Origin: Rhodospirillaceae bacterium
GTDB taxonomy: Bacteria > Pseudomonadota > Alphaproteobacteria > Rhodospirillales > JABJKH01
Direction of reading: 5' to 3'
Assembly: GCA_018660465.1 (NCBI GenBank)
Contig: JABJKH010000103.1
Location: forward strand, 1-64,000
DNA length: 64,000 nt
Shown here: positions 30,436 to 40,630 of the stretch, in pieces
Layout of the letters: every line of letters starts with the position of its first letter
Numbering within the stretch: position 1 is the first letter of the stretch
Translations under genes and position numbers: made by a program
The notes under the pieces: model-generated
What the model was told of the DNA's origin: nothing
The model's database searches: none
What the model saw: the letters and a program-made list of their open reading frames with translations, nothing else

Positions 30436-31023
30436 TTAGGTCGCGCGACTGTTCAGCATGGCAATCAAGCCCTTGATGCCGCCTTTATGGCGCAGAACAG
30501 CACTGAATTCTTGGCGCAATGTCATGGACATACTGACACCTTCGATGAAGAGGTCGAGAATTTTGTATGCACCCTTGCGCTCTCGTACCCGCCAGTCGGC
30601 AAAAACCGCGCCCGCCTTGGGTCGGGATATCTGGGTCCTAACGAGAATATCACGCTTGCCCACAGGCCTTACGCTGGTCACCTTAAATTGGCTTAAATCG
30701 GCACCACCTAAACGATTTGAGTACGTGCGGATCACATAACCCTTGAAGGCCCGCAAGTAGGTTATCCGTTGGTTGCGGCTTGCTTTCCGCCAATATCGGC
30801 CGAGGACGAACCTGCCGATAACCGGGATGTCTAAGTCACGGGCAAGGAGGCCACCAAAATGGGCTGTGCGCTGGTCTTTCGAAATAGACGGATCAGCCAT
30901 AACAGCCAAAACTTCCTGGCCGAGTTTATGAATGCGCTGAGCCGCAGGATTGTCAGCCATAACCGTTCCGGTCATGCCGACAAAAACAAATAAGCTCAGA
31001 AAAAATACTGTAACGGGTCTCAT
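30436..31023 (-). CDS. MlaC-family phospholipid-binding protein (Ttg2D/toluene tolerance)
   Basis: A 195-residue periplasmic lipid-carrier-type protein with signal peptide RPVTVFFLSLFVFVGMTGTVMA. The family core is visible: DPSISKDQRTAHFGGLLARDLDIPVIGRFVLGRYW, then YLRAFKGYVIRTYSNRL and a beta segment with GAYKILDLFIEGVSMSMTLRQEF. MlaC shuttles phospholipids between outer and inner membranes. No mlaFEDB genes are near. It lies downstream of a clear paralogue (31218-31898), with a terminator between them, so it may be transcribed separately. Confidence 0.92.
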   Translation of the reverse strand: MRPVTVFFLSLFVFVGMTGTVMADNPAAQRIHKLGQEVLAVMADPSISKDQRTAHFGGLLARDLDIPVIGRFVLGRYWRKASRNQRITYLRAFKGYVIRTYSNRLGGADLSQFKVTSVRPVGKRDILVRTQISRPKAGAVFADWRVRERKGAYKILDLFIEGVSMSMTLRQEFSAVLRHKGGIKGLIAMLNSRAT

Positions 31024-31166
31024 TTAATTATCGCCTTTTGTAGAACTTCTTCTTATTCATCCACGAGAAAAGCACACCAACCGAAAATCAATCCAGACTT
31101 CGGAGTGCAATCCAAAGGTACCAAATTTCAAATATTCTTGATGTGACCGGAGTCACAGGGCCGGGC

Positions 31167-31191
31167 AAAAAAAACGCCCCGTATAGGGACG
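31167..31191 (-). terminator. Intrinsic terminator after the second MlaC-like gene
   Basis: On the minus strand a 6-bp stem (31186-31191 with 31175-31180, one G-U), a 5-nt loop and then eight T (complement of 31167-31174). It lies 27 bp after the stop of the gene at 31218. Confidence 0.8.
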
Positions 31192-31217
31192 CGATATAGG
31201 GTGCGATTAAAACAAAA

Positions 31218-31898
31218 TCAAGCGTTTCGTTTTTTTAGCATGTTAATCAGTGTGGTAAGGCCACCCTTTCGTTTGAGGATGGCACTAAACTCCTGGCGAA
31301 GGGTTAAGGCCATACTGATTCCTTCGACAGAAAGATCAAGAATTAGGTAGGCACCGTTACGCCGACGCAGCCGCCAATTAGCCCGTACCGGCTTTTTACG
31401 TGCCTTAGAAACATTGGAAATGACTAAAATGTCTTTCTTTCCAATGACTTTCGAATTGACGACCTCGAACTTATCAACCTCGGCACCGCCTAAGCGGACG
31501 GAATAAGTATGAATGACGTAATTCCGAAAAACCTTCATGTAGCTTTGGCGTTGTTTCCGATTGGCGCGCCGCCAGTGCCTGCCCATAACAAATCGCCCAA
31601 TTAAGGGGATGTCGAGATCACGAGCCAACAGCTTACTGAAATGGGCCTCTTTTTGATCTTTAGAGATCGAGGGATTTGAAAGGATGGCGATAACTTCGCG
31701 GCTGAGCTGTTCGATTCGCTGCGCCGCCGGGTGTATTTGCTCGGGACCGGACGCAGTTTCAAAATTGATCAGATCATTAAGGGTGTTTTCTGGTGGGGGA
31801 AGGTAAGATTGAGGTCTTACTTCCGATGGCCGCATACAACCGCTCAGGATAAATCCCGCCAGTACCAGCGTAATGCTCAGAATTGAATTGAAGCGCAT
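31218..31898 (-). CDS. MlaC-family protein, predicted lipoprotein
   Basis: Paralogue of the protein at 30436-31023, 226 residues from ATG 31898, which has GGAGG at ideal distance. Unlike its neighbour it starts with a lipoprotein signal: TLVLAGFILSGCMRPS, where LSGC is the lipobox, so Cys would be acylated and the protein held on a membrane. The core repeats the family pattern (PSISKDQKEAHFSKLLARDLDIPLIGRF, then YMKVFRNYVIHTYSVRLGG). Expected to bind phospholipid. The anchoring is unusual for MlaC, which is normally soluble. Confidence 0.9.
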   Translation of the reverse strand: MRFNSILSITLVLAGFILSGCMRPSEVRPQSYLPPPENTLNDLINFETASGPEQIHPAAQRIEQLSREVIAILSNPSISKDQKEAHFSKLLARDLDIPLIGRFVMGRHWRRANRKQRQSYMKVFRNYVIHTYSVRLGGAEVDKFEVVNSKVIGKKDILVISNVSKARKKPVRANWRLRRRNGAYLILDLSVEGISMALTLRQEFSAILKRKGGLTTLINMLKKRNA

Positions 31899-31944
31899 AC
31901 CGGCCTCCAATTTCTGTGAGCCGCATTAAAAAAAACGACGAGGC

Positions 31945-32874
31945 TTACGTATTCTCTTGCAAGCGCTGAACAATTTCCCGAAGCACGCCGTCAGCCTTAT
32001 CTGGCGCAATTTGGCAGGTTCCAGCCGACGCATGGCCGCCACCCCCAAATTCCAGCATCAACATGCCAATATTGACATCAGATGTCCTATTTAAAATTGA
32101 TTTACCGACCGCAAGGACAATTTTAGAGCCGTCTTGGTTCGGTAGGACTTGGATCGAAACGTTACATTCTGGGAACAGTGCATAGACCGTGAAGCGGTTG
32201 CAGCAAAAAATGGGGTCTTCATTGCGAAGGTCAAGTACCGCGACCTTGCCTTCCATTTTGGTACAGCTGCGAAGTTGCTGTTCCGACGATTCTTCATGTT
32301 CCAGATAAAGATGCAGGCGCTCTTCTACATCTGGAATTTCCAAGATTTCATCTACCGGATGATGACGGCAATAGACCATCATATCTTTCATCAACTGTTC
32401 ATTGGATATGACAAAGTTACCAAATCTGCTCAGCCCCGTGCGCGGATCAAGCATGAAGTTAACAAGGGTCCATGGATCAGGCGCCAGAATATCTTCTTCG
32501 GTGTATTGTGCAGAATCGGCTTTATCGACCGCGTCCATCAAATCGAGTGAAATACCCGGGAATTTTTTCTGACCGCCAAAATGTTCATAGACCACACGGG
32601 CTGCCGAAGGTGCATCGCCGATAATGATATGATTCTCCCGGTCGCCGACCCTTTTTGTCTCACTGATATGGTGGTCAAAACAAAGATGAACCCCGTCAAC
32701 GTAAGGTAAATTAGTCGTGATATCGTTCGATGTAATTTCGACCTTGCCGTCCTGCATATCCTTGGGTTCGGCGAACAAGATGTCGTCGATCATATCCATT
32801 TCAATTAGCAGGCCACCAGCAACAACACCGTCAAAATCGGCTCGCGTGACCAGTCTGTATTTTTTATCAGCCAT
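31945..32874 (-). CDS. DHH-family phosphoesterase
   Basis: A 309-residue cytoplasmic phosphoesterase. The N-terminal DHH domain has VTRADFDGVVAGGLL (metal Asp) and CFDHHISE (the DHH motif). A further metal Asp is expected in LMDAVDKADS. The C-terminal DHHA1-like region ends in MLEFGGGGHASAGTCQI, the GGGH substrate loop. Related enzymes hydrolyse nanoRNA, cyclic dinucleotides or exopolyphosphate; which one applies is not clear. It is a single gene, oriented away from cobT by 98 bp. Confidence 0.88.
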   Translation of the reverse strand: MADKKYRLVTRADFDGVVAGGLLIEMDMIDDILFAEPKDMQDGKVEITSNDITTNLPYVDGVHLCFDHHISETKRVGDRENHIIIGDAPSAARVVYEHFGGQKKFPGISLDLMDAVDKADSAQYTEEDILAPDPWTLVNFMLDPRTGLSRFGNFVISNEQLMKDMMVYCRHHPVDEILEIPDVEERLHLYLEHEESSEQQLRSCTKMEGKVAVLDLRNEDPIFCCNRFTVYALFPECNVSIQVLPNQDGSKIVLAVGKSILNRTSDVNIGMLMLEFGGGGHASAGTCQIAPDKADGVLREIVQRLQENT

Positions 32875-32972
32875 CTATATATCTTAGCCTTAAATGCGAC
32901 GCTCTCAAAGAGTAACCCTTTGGCACCCTCGGAATAAAGCCCTATTGAGAGTTTAAATTCAACTTATAAAAA

Positions 32973-34820
32973 TTAACGGCCTCCAGCCCTTCCGGATCGC
33001 CGTGATGAATTGTTGTAATCTTCATCGAATAAGTCCGCAAGGTTCTGCATCATTGTACCGCCAAGTTCCTCAGCATCCGTTATCGTGACGGCGCGGCGAT
33101 AGTAACGGGTGACGTCGTGGCCAATCCCGATCGCGGTTAACTCAACGTTTGAGCGGGTTTCGATCCACTCGATGACCTGACGCAGGTGTCTTTCAAGATA
33201 ATTGCCCGGGTTTGTCGAAAGTGTCGCATCGTCAACTGGCGCGCCATCGGAGATTACCATTAATATGCGGCGTTCTTCTGGGCGTGCCAGTAAGCGGTTG
33301 TGCGCCCAAAGCAGAGCTTCGCCATCGATATTCTCTTTCAACAGGCCTTCGCGTAGCATCAGCCCCAGATTCTTGCGCGACCGACGCCACGGACTGTCTG
33401 CCGCCTTATATATGATATGGCGAATATCGTTGAGTCGGCCTGGATTTTCAGATTTTCCGTGATCGACCCATTGTTCGCGGGAGGCGCCGCCTTTCCAGGC
33501 CTTCGTCGTGAAGCCTAGAACTTCGACCTTCACGCCGCATCTTTCCAAGGTGCGCGCCAAAATTTCCGCACTAATCGCGGCGACCGTGATAGGACGCCCC
33601 CGCATGGAACCAGAATTATCGATTAACAGGGATACGACTGTATCCCTGAAATTGGTTTCGGTTTCAATTTTGAAGGATAGCGGGTGCTGGGGATCTGTAA
33701 CCACCCGAGACAATCGACCCGCATCAAGAACGCCTTCTTCCAGATCAAATTCCCAGGACCGGGTTTGTTTCGCCATGAGCCGTCGTTGCAGGCGGTTGGC
33801 CAGCCGGGTTACAACACCTTGCAATTGGGATAATTGTTGGTCCAACTGTTTACGGAGTCGCTCCAACTCGTCGGGCTCACAAAGGGTGTCGGCATCGACA
33901 ATTTCATCGAACGCGGTGGAATAGACTCGGTATCCGGACCCAATAAGATCATTTTCTGACCAATTGGACTGAGGCATCGTCGGCCCCGCTGGCTCTTCGC
34001 CTTCGTCCATCAACATATCTTCCAGGCCCATGGACATCTCATCCGTGTCGCCGTCTTGATCGCCTTCGCCATCCATGCCGGATTGGGACTCTTCGTCATC
34101 CATGGATTGTTGTTGCTCGTCAGCTTTGTTTTCTTCGTCCGGGTCTTCTGTTTGATCGTCTTGAGACGTTTCATCCTGGTCGTCTTCTGCGTTGGGGACC
34201 ACGTCCAAGGTGTCTATCAGGTCGACAAGCCTGTCAGAGAATGCCTGTTGATCGTTTATGACGTCCGCAAGCCCTTCGAATTTTTGACCCGCAACGTCAT
34301 CTAAGTGCTCGCGCCAAAGGTCGACCAGGCGTTTGGCCGACGATGGCAGGGGGTTCCCCGTTAATATCTCACGAACTCGAAGGGAAATAACATCGGCCAA
34401 GGGCGCGTCTTCCGGCTCGGCGATGGCCATATAGCTTTGGCTTTTTTCCAGCAACAAAGCCGTTAGGTTGTCTTCGACACCGACCATTCGGTTTGCACCG
34501 ATGGATTCGACCCGGGCCTGTTCTACTTGGTTGTAAACTTCTCGGGCAATCTGGCCTTGGGGCATGTTTTTTGCGTGGAGCGCGTCGTCGTGGTGGCGTT
34601 GCTTGAGAGCAAGCGCGTCGGATGCACCTCTCAGGCGCATCATCTCTCCCAGCGAGAACTGGCGCGATGGCATTGGCAGATGAATGATCTCTCCGGTTAC
34701 ACCGGCGGGGCCATTGCTGAAGGTAACGGACTCTTCACGCGTCCCGGATACAGCGCGATAGGCCGCAGCCGTGACCCGCTTGACCAGGTCGTGAGTTGTT
34801 TCGCTACTGTCCGAGGACAT
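32973..34820 (-). CDS. cobT: Aerobic cobaltochelatase subunit CobT
   Basis: Subunit of the ATP-dependent cobaltochelatase that inserts Co2+ into hydrogenobyrinic acid a,c-diamide. The 615 residues show an N-terminal helical part, a very acidic linker (about residues 210-280, Asp/Glu/Gln-rich) and a C-terminal VWA domain. The MIDAS motif is [13 protein letters not shown] (about residue 395), with [10 protein letters not shown] downstream. The partner CobS gene lies 9 bp upstream; the catalytic CobN is not in the window. Length and order match alphaproteobacterial cobST clusters. Confidence 0.95.
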   Translation of the reverse strand: MSSDSSETTHDLVKRVTAAAYRAVSGTREESVTFSNGPAGVTGEIIHLPMPSRQFSLGEMMRLRGASDALALKQRHHDDALHAKNMPQGQIAREVYNQVEQARVESIGANRMVGVEDNLTALLLEKSQSYMAIAEPEDAPLADVISLRVREILTGNPLPSSAKRLVDLWREHLDDVAGQKFEGLADVINDQQAFSDRLVDLIDTLDVVPNAEDDQDETSQDDQTEDPDEENKADEQQQSMDDEESQSGMDGEGDQDGDTDEMSMGLEDMLMDEGEEPAGPTMPQSNWSENDLIGSGYRVYSTAFDEIVDADTLCEPDELERLRKQLDQQLSQLQGVVTRLANRLQRRLMAKQTRSWEFDLEEGVLDAGRLSRVVTDPQHPLSFKIETETNFRDTVVSLLIDNSGSMRGRPITVAAISAEILARTLERCGVKVEVLGFTTKAWKGGASREQWVDHGKSENPGRLNDIRHIIYKAADSPWRRSRKNLGLMLREGLLKENIDGEALLWAHNRLLARPEERRILMVISDGAPVDDATLSTNPGNYLERHLRQVIEWIETRSNVELTAIGIGHDVTRYYRRAVTITDAEELGGTMMQNLADLFDEDYNNSSRRSGRAGGR

Positions 34821-34829
34821 TTGACTTGG

Positions 34830-35834
34830 TTACGCCAAAACCGGCTTGGCGGCCGATTCAGGGAGTTCATCACCAAAGCAGCGTTGATAGTATTCAGCAA
34901 CCACAGGGCGCTCCATCTCATCACACTTGTTCAGGAATGTCAGCCGGAACGCGACACCTAAATCACCGAAGATTTTGGCGTTTTCTGCCCAGGTAATGAC
35001 TGTACGGGGCGACATGACGGTTGAGATATCACCGTTCATGAAGCCATCCCTGGTGAGGTCAGCCAATTCAACCATGGATCCAACAAGTTCTTGGTCCTGT
35101 TTGCTGGCGTAGTCAGGCACCTTGGAAAGCACGATTTCTTGCTCTGCATCATGGGGTAGGTAGTTCAGCGTGGAAACAATGTTCCAACGGTCCATTTGAC
35201 CTTGGTTGATTTGCTGTGTGCCGTGGTAAAGCCCAGTCGTATCGCCCAAGCCCACCGTGTTGGTAGTGGAAAATAGGCGAAAATATGGGTGTGGTGTCAT
35301 GACTCTGTTTTGATCGAGAAGGGTAAGCTTGCCATCGACTTCCAGAACCCGCTGAATAACAAACATGACATCCGGCCGTCCGGCGTCATATTCATCAAAA
35401 ACAATGGCGGTAGGGTGCTGTAATGCCCAAGGCAGGATGCCTTCGCGGAACTCAGTAACTTGCTTGCCATCCTTCAGCGCGATGGCATCCTTACCAACCA
35501 AATCGATCCGGCTGATATGGCTGTCCAAGTTGATCCGAATGCACGGCCAGTTGAGACGCGCCGCGACTTGTTCGATGTGTGTTGATTTGCCAGTGCCATG
35601 ATAACCCTGGATCATAACCCGTCGATTGTGCGCAAATCCGGCAAGAATTGCGAGAGTCGTGTCGTGGTCGAACCGGTACGTCTTGTCAATTTCAGGGACG
35701 TGGTCTTCGCCCACACTAAAGGCGGGGACGTCCAAGTCGCTATCGATCCCAAATGTTTCGCGGACGGAAACGGTGATATCCGGAGCATTGAGGGGAAATG
35801 TCGTCTCCGATTCTTTTGTGGCAAGTGCAGTCAT
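34830..35834 (-). CDS. cobS: Aerobic cobaltochelatase AAA+ subunit CobS
   Basis: A MoxR-type AAA+ ATPase, 334 residues. Walker A is [10 protein letters not shown] (about residue 80), Walker B is [11 protein letters not shown] (about residue 145), and sensor 1 is [10 protein letters not shown]. It forms a ring with CobT that drives cobalt insertion through CobN. It starts at 35834 and is the first gene of the cobS-cobT pair, with a J-domain gene 96 bp upstream. Confidence 0.95.
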   Translation of the reverse strand: MTALATKESETTFPLNAPDITVSVRETFGIDSDLDVPAFSVGEDHVPEIDKTYRFDHDTTLAILAGFAHNRRVMIQGYHGTGKSTHIEQVAARLNWPCIRINLDSHISRIDLVGKDAIALKDGKQVTEFREGILPWALQHPTAIVFDEYDAGRPDVMFVIQRVLEVDGKLTLLDQNRVMTPHPYFRLFSTTNTVGLGDTTGLYHGTQQINQGQMDRWNIVSTLNYLPHDAEQEIVLSKVPDYASKQDQELVGSMVELADLTRDGFMNGDISTVMSPRTVITWAENAKIFGDLGVAFRLTFLNKCDEMERPVVAEYYQRCFGDELPESAAKPVLA

Positions 35835-35930
35835 AGGTCGTGTTTCCAGTGATCTCTAGGTTTCAGGCTAAAGGGCGTCTCGTCTATTTAAAGGTCTCTT
35901 GAGGCCTTAAAAACGACAAAGCCGCTCCCG

Positions 35931-36548
35931 TCAAGGGGCAAGAACAGTCATGATGGTCTGATAGGCTTGGCTAATTTGCTTAAATTTCTCTTCTGATGCT
36001 TTATCGCCATCATTAGCATCCGGGTGATGACGTTTTACAAGTTCCTTATATCTGGCTCTAACTATTTCTGTCGTGAGCGGCGGCTGCAAGTCTAAAATTT
36101 GCAAAGCCTTGCCTTCAGGGGTGGTTGCACGAAACGCAGGTTTCTGATGATGCGGGTCAGGTGTATCATCATCGTCAAACACCCCAAATGCGTCGTTGAA
36201 CTGTCGCTTGGAATATCCAAAGGCTGCGCCATTGGCACCCAGCGGCCAAGAAGGACGATGCCAAACTGTATCGTGTCGGCGATCTGTCTCGACTTCATTA
36301 TCGTCCATGTTTGTATAATAATTCCAGGACTTGTTGTACTCACGCACATGATCCAGACAAAACCAGCGGTAGCTTTTCAGGTTCTGAGGTGACTTCGGGG
36401 CTTTGAAAACGCCGCCTTCCTGGTCGTCACACCCGGGCCAGTCGCAAGCGCGAGGCTCTACGTCCTGCTCTCCGCCTAGCTTCCTCGCCCTTTTGGTGTT
36501 GGTATGAAACATGGTTGTAACTATGGCGATTGAGGCCGCTTTTTGCAA
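35931..36548 (-). CDS. J-domain co-chaperone next to cobS
   Basis: A 205-residue protein whose C-terminal 65 residues form a J domain: ILDLQPPLTTEIVRARYKEL, then VKRHHPDANDGD with the HPD tripeptide (about residue 175). It stimulates a DnaK-type Hsp70. The N-terminus carries a Cys motif (CDWPGCDDQEG and WFCLDHVREYN, C-x4-C..C-x2-H) that may bind zinc. The arrangement J-protein, cobS, cobT is conserved in Rhodospirillales, so a role in cobaltochelatase assembly is often assumed but unproven. Confidence 0.9.
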   Translation of the reverse strand: MQKAASIAIVTTMFHTNTKRARKLGGEQDVEPRACDWPGCDDQEGGVFKAPKSPQNLKSYRWFCLDHVREYNKSWNYYTNMDDNEVETDRRHDTVWHRPSWPLGANGAAFGYSKRQFNDAFGVFDDDDTPDPHHQKPAFRATTPEGKALQILDLQPPLTTEIVRARYKELVKRHHPDANDGDKASEEKFKQISQAYQTIMTVLAP

Positions 36549-36557
36549 GCTAGGTGC

Positions 36558-37433
36558 CTATCTAACCGCGTCCTTATACCAGTCAATAATCTGATCTCCG
36601 GTCCAAAAAACCACGTCCTGCTTCTTCGTTAGTTCTTCGTAGATCTTGCGGAAATATTTGATCCTGTGCGGCACACCGGAAAGATAGGGGTGCGAGCACA
36701 CAGACAACACGCGGGGCTGTTCTTCGCCTTCTTCATAAAAGCATTCAAACTGGTCCATGATGCGATCGTAAATTTCCGACGATGGCTGGGTCTGTATGGC
36801 ACTCATCACCACATCATTGGTTTCGACCGAATAGGGAATCGAATACAGCGTACCGTTCTTGGTTTCGATGGGGCAGGGTTGATCGTCGATCACCCAATCC
36901 GTCGTGTAATCCATGCCGGCTTCAGTCAAATAATCTGGCGTGTCGTCAGTTTCGGTGAGGCCCGGCCCCATCCAACCGCGAAGTTTCTTGCCGGTTCTTT
37001 CTTGGATGATTTTTGCCGTATCAAAGATAGCTTGGCGTTCGTCGTCCATCATATGCATGGGCTTTTGGACGATGTTGTGTCCCATGAACTCCCAGTCTGA
37101 TTCGATGGCAGCGTCAATAATTTGGGGGTAGTGGTCACAGACCGAGCCATTGATACACAGGGTTGCCTTGATGTTGAATTCGTCCAAAATCCGTTTCATC
37201 CGCCAAAACGCGACCCGAGCCCCGTATTCAGACCAGCACCAGTTCGGCACATCCGGCTGCCAGCGTTGGCCGCCCGGTGCAGAAAGCACCTGACGCGGCA
37301 ATGGACCTGACGGGTCCCATACTTCTACCGTAACCACTGTCCAAACGGCCACTCGGGCACCGCCGGGCAATTTAAGCTTTTTGCGATGCTCAATCGGATC
37401 GTAGGTGATGCGGTCTTTTAGGTTAGTCGACAT
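36558..37433 (-). CDS. Polysaccharide deacetylase-family protein (PuuE-like)
   Basis: A 291-residue NodB-homology protein, cytoplasmic since no signal peptide is seen. It begins DRITYDPIEHRKKLKLPGGARVAVW, which resembles PuuE-type allantoinase and related amidohydrolase members rather than chitin deacetylases. The metal motif 1 Asp of typical enzymes is replaced (TVEVWDPSG), while motif 2 is present as GHNIVQKPMHMM. GPGLTETDDTPDYLTEAGMDY follows. Substrate is not known; ureide or N-acyl compounds are plausible. It is 9 bp from the J-domain gene. Confidence 0.83.
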   Translation of the reverse strand: MSTNLKDRITYDPIEHRKKLKLPGGARVAVWTVVTVEVWDPSGPLPRQVLSAPGGQRWQPDVPNWCWSEYGARVAFWRMKRILDEFNIKATLCINGSVCDHYPQIIDAAIESDWEFMGHNIVQKPMHMMDDERQAIFDTAKIIQERTGKKLRGWMGPGLTETDDTPDYLTEAGMDYTTDWVIDDQPCPIETKNGTLYSIPYSVETNDVVMSAIQTQPSSEIYDRIMDQFECFYEEGEEQPRVLSVCSHPYLSGVPHRIKYFRKIYEELTKKQDVVFWTGDQIIDWYKDAVR

Positions 37434-37606
37434 TCTTACGGACTCCAGAATTTATAATTCAAATTTTGTCATAGGGTACTTTTCTATTGTCGAACGTCAA
37501 TGCTTCTAATTAGGGCTTCTCGTTACCGAATTTTCCTTTCACTCTCGCTGTAAAGCCGCAATAAATAGGCGATTGTGAAATTTGAATTCTAGGTGGTACT
37601 CAAATC

Positions 37607-38854
37607 ATGCGGGAAGTAGTCATTATCGATGGCGTGCGGACGCCCATTGGCAAGTTTGGTGGCGGGCTCTCAGGTGTCAGACCAGACGATCTGTTGGCGG
37701 TTGCTCTCAAAGGCTTAGTAGATAAAACAGGCATCGATCCGGCGTTAGTGGAAGATGTCTATGCCGGTTGTGGCAATCAGGGCGGCGAGGATAACAGAGA
37801 TGTCGCACGGATGGCGTCGTTGCTGGCAGGGTTTCCTGTCGAGGTCTCTGGCGTCACTCTCAACCGCAACTGCGCTTCTGCACTGGAGGCTGTAAACCAG
37901 GCCGCCAAATCAATTATCGCTGAGGAAGGTGATGTTTTCATCGCCAGTGGTGTGGAATCCATGAGCCGCGCCCCCTGGAGCGTGCCAAAGCCGACCCGTG
38001 TGCCGACCACAATGCCCCCGGTAATGCACGACACCACCGTTGGCTGGCGCTACAACAATCCTAAGATGGATGAGATGTATCCCATTGTTAGCCTTGGCGA
38101 GTCAGCGGAGATCATTGCCGATCAGATGCAAATCACGCGCGGTGAACAGGATGAGTTTGCGATAGAGAGTCAGCGCCGGACCGTGGCAGCCATAAACGCC
38201 GGTCACTTCAAAGATGAGATCGTTCCGGTAACGACGCAGGGACGCCGAGGAGCGGAGATTGTTATAGATACGGACGAGCATCCACGCTATCGCCAGGTCG
38301 ATGGAGAGTTTGAAGTCGACACCGATCTGGAGGGTCTAGGCAAGCTCCCAGCGGCATTTCGAAAAGGCGGCACGGTGACAGCGGGTAATTCCAGCGGCAT
38401 CAATGATGGTGCGGCTGCCCTATTAGTGATGAGTGCTGAAAAGGCCAATGAGCTTGGGCTTAAACCCATGGCGCGTTGGATAGGTTCTGCCGTCGCCGGG
38501 GTTGATCCCGGAGTTATGGGTTATGGCCCCGTACCCTCTACGGAGAAGCTTCTCAAGCGCCTAGGGCTTTCGCTTTCTGATATTGGCCTTATAGAATTGA
38601 ACGAAGCCTTTGCAGCGCAGAGTCTGGCGTGTATTCGAAAGCTGGGCCTCAAACATGAAATCACCAACGTGAATGGCGGCGCGATTGCGCTTGGTCACCC
38701 AACAGGGTGCTCAGGGGCCAGGATACTCGTTACGCTTCTGCATGAAATGAAACGCCGGGCGAAGGAACAGCAGGAACCTTATTACGGTCTCGCAACGCTT
38801 TGCGTTGGCGTTGGTATGGGGGTTTCTACTGTCGTTGAGTGGATTGGCGAATGA
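37607..38854 (+). CDS. Acetyl-CoA acyltransferase (thiolase)
   Basis: A 415-residue degradative-type thiolase. Nucleophile: [11 protein letters not shown] (Cys about residue 90). Second active site: [17 protein letters not shown] (His about residue 366). Third: [10 protein letters not shown] (Cys about residue 400). [20 protein letters not shown] is the usual N-terminus. It cleaves 3-oxoacyl-CoA with CoA or makes acetoacetyl-CoA. It overlaps the following CoA-transferase gene by the sequence ATGA, so the two probably act in one acid-degradation or aromatic-acid pathway. Confidence 0.95.
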   Translation: MREVVIIDGVRTPIGKFGGGLSGVRPDDLLAVALKGLVDKTGIDPALVEDVYAGCGNQGGEDNRDVARMASLLAGFPVEVSGVTLNRNCASALEAVNQAAKSIIAEEGDVFIASGVESMSRAPWSVPKPTRVPTTMPPVMHDTTVGWRYNNPKMDEMYPIVSLGESAEIIADQMQITRGEQDEFAIESQRRTVAAINAGHFKDEIVPVTTQGRRGAEIVIDTDEHPRYRQVDGEFEVDTDLEGLGKLPAAFRKGGTVTAGNSSGINDGAAALLVMSAEKANELGLKPMARWIGSAVAGVDPGVMGYGPVPSTEKLLKRLGLSLSDIGLIELNEAFAAQSLACIRKLGLKHEITNVNGGAIALGHPTGCSGARILVTLLHEMKRRAKEQQEPYYGLATLCVGVGMGVSTVVEWIGE

Positions 38855-40068
38855 GCGCTGACCGTCCTCTATCCGGTGTCCGCGTCCTGGCTAATGAAGT
38901 CTTTATGGCTGGACCATATTGCACCTTGATGCTGGCCGATGCCGGTGCGGAAGTCATTAAAGTCGAACGCCCTGTTATTGGTGATCCGAGACGCGGCATG
39001 CCACCGTATGCGGAAAAGGATGGTGTTAAAAAGGCCGCTGGTTTCATGGCCTATAACCGCAACAAGAAAAGCATTGTGCTGGACCTTAGTGGCGAAGAAG
39101 GCCGCGGAATCTTTAAGGAACTGGCAGCCAAATCTGACGTCGTGTTGGAGAACGTACGCCCCGGCGGCATGGATCGGATGGGACTTGGCTACGAGGACTT
39201 GAAGGTAATCAACCCGCGTTTGATCTATGCCTCTATTTCCGGCTTTGGCCGATTGGAAGGCTATCAGGGTCCCTTCAGCGACCGACCTGCGTTCGATATT
39301 GTCGCCGAAGCGATGAGCGGCTTGATGCACGGAATCGGTTTTGAGGACAAGCCGCCGTCAACAACCGTGCACGGTATGGCCGATATCATTTCTGGTATGA
39401 CCGCTGCATGGGGCATCACTCAAGCACTTTATATGCGCGAGCGAACCGGCGAGGGCCAATACGTAGACACCGCCATGTATGATAGCTTACTGGCAATGAA
39501 TGCAGGCATGGTGAAGCTGTTTTCTGTCGCCGGTCAATCTGTTCACCGGGGACGCCAGCTCAATATTTATCCTAAGGGAGCCTATATGGCCAAGGACGGC
39601 TACATTGCTTTGACCGTTCCCAACGAGGCTATGTGGGAGCGATTATGCCAGGCGTTGAACAGGCCTGACCTGCTTGACGATGAGCGCACGAAAAATGTTC
39701 ATGCTCGCTTTGAAAATAGAGACTTTGTTGATGCCGTGATTAATGATTCTTTGGCTGAATTTACGCGCGATGAAGCTGTGACCATGCTCAATGCAGCGGG
39801 ACTGGCTGCCGCACCTGTTCAGACCGCCGAAGATTTATTTGAATGCCCGCAGCTTGAAGCCAGGGGCGCCTTGGTGGAAATCAATGACCCTGATGTTGGG
39901 GACTATAAATTCGCCCGCACCGCACCGCATCTGTCAGCGGCACCTGACATTCCCACAGAGCCTGCGCCAGCCCTCGGCGGGCATACTCGAGAAATTCTGC
40001 TTGAAACGCTTGGGTATGCAGACGCTCAAATTAATCAATTGATCGGCACGGGAACTGTTCAAGAATAA
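38851..40068 (+). CDS. CaiB/BaiF family CoA-transferase (type III)
   Basis: A 405-residue family III CoA-transferase starting at ATG 38851, inside the thiolase stop (ATGA). The N-terminus ([34 protein letters not shown]) is characteristic, though it normally includes DLTRV and here is VLANEVF. The catalytic Asp is expected in [12 protein letters not shown] (about residue 150). [16 protein letters not shown] and [17 protein letters not shown] follow. It moves CoA between organic acids without releasing energy. The substrate is not clear; its coupling to a thiolase suggests activation of an acid for beta-type cleavage. Confidence 0.93.
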   Translation: MSADRPLSGVRVLANEVFMAGPYCTLMLADAGAEVIKVERPVIGDPRRGMPPYAEKDGVKKAAGFMAYNRNKKSIVLDLSGEEGRGIFKELAAKSDVVLENVRPGGMDRMGLGYEDLKVINPRLIYASISGFGRLEGYQGPFSDRPAFDIVAEAMSGLMHGIGFEDKPPSTTVHGMADIISGMTAAWGITQALYMRERTGEGQYVDTAMYDSLLAMNAGMVKLFSVAGQSVHRGRQLNIYPKGAYMAKDGYIALTVPNEAMWERLCQALNRPDLLDDERTKNVHARFENRDFVDAVINDSLAEFTRDEAVTMLNAAGLAAAPVQTAEDLFECPQLEARGALVEINDPDVGDYKFARTAPHLSAAPDIPTEPAPALGGHTREILLETLGYADAQINQLIGTGTVQE

Positions 40069-40157
40069 GCCTGAGATTTTCTCCCGTGTACTTGTGATTC
40101 TAAATCTGGCTTTGTTTCAGCATTTTAGAAGTTCTTCATAAGACAATCACGCATGTG

Positions 40158-40218
40158 TTGTAATACAATTTACGGTAATACAGTATTCCGTTGACACGCG
40201 ACGTGAGATATGTAATTC
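40158..40218 (+). promoter_or_regulatory. Promoter with two 11-bp palindromes before the ribbon-helix-helix gene
   Basis: TTGTA-A-TACAA (40158-40168) and AATAC-A-GTATT (40177-40187) are perfect inverted repeats with centres 19 bp apart, two helical turns. They lie directly upstream of TTGACA (40191-40196), which has TAATTC 16 bp downstream (40213-40218). Placement suggests an operator; the product of the next gene is a candidate binder. Confidence 0.5.
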
Positions 40219-40271
40219 TGCGTGTGCGTTGGCACGTTAGTTCTGGGAGCCACCTCAGTGGGGAGTAAACC

Positions 40272-40598
40272 ATGATGCAAGGTCTGATCAGTCGAAACGT
40301 GACTATTAACGGTCGCCGGACAAGCTTAAGGCTTGAGAATGAGATTTGGGAAGCGGTGGGCGAAATTTGCGGTCATGAAAACCTCACGGTTCACGAGCTT
40401 TGCACGCTGATTGACGGCCGTCGCGGACGTTCTAGTCGGACCTCGGCCATTCGGGCCTTTATTGTCGCCTACTTCAGAAATGCTTCCACTGATGAGGGGC
40501 ATTTTAAGGCGGGACATGGAAAGCTTGCGTCTGAGATTGGCACGAAGCCAAGAAAAAAGCGCGCAATTTCGTTGTCAAAACTGAGTAAAGCAGCCTAG
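40272..40598 (+). CDS. Ribbon-helix-helix DNA-binding protein
   Basis: A 108-residue protein of the alphaproteobacterial RHH_4 family. ATG 40272 follows GGGGAG at good distance. The ribbon is SRNVTINGRRTSLRLENEIWEAV, followed by HENLTVHELCTLID (helix A/turn) and SRTSAIRAFIVAYFR (helix B). The basic tail (KPRKKRAISLSKL) is common in this family. Dimers usually bind palindromic operators and may regulate their own promoter, here the two dyads upstream. The regulon is unknown. Confidence 0.88.
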   Translation: MMQGLISRNVTINGRRTSLRLENEIWEAVGEICGHENLTVHELCTLIDGRRGRSSRTSAIRAFIVAYFRNASTDEGHFKAGHGKLASEIGTKPRKKRAISLSKLSKAA

Positions 40599-40630
40599 TT
40601 CGCGACAATTATTTTTTAAGATTAGTTGAA

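Noticed and set aside
36558-37433. Considered calling a chitin or peptidoglycan deacetylase
   Set aside because: No signal peptide and the first metal motif is changed; the N-terminus is closer to PuuE-type proteins.
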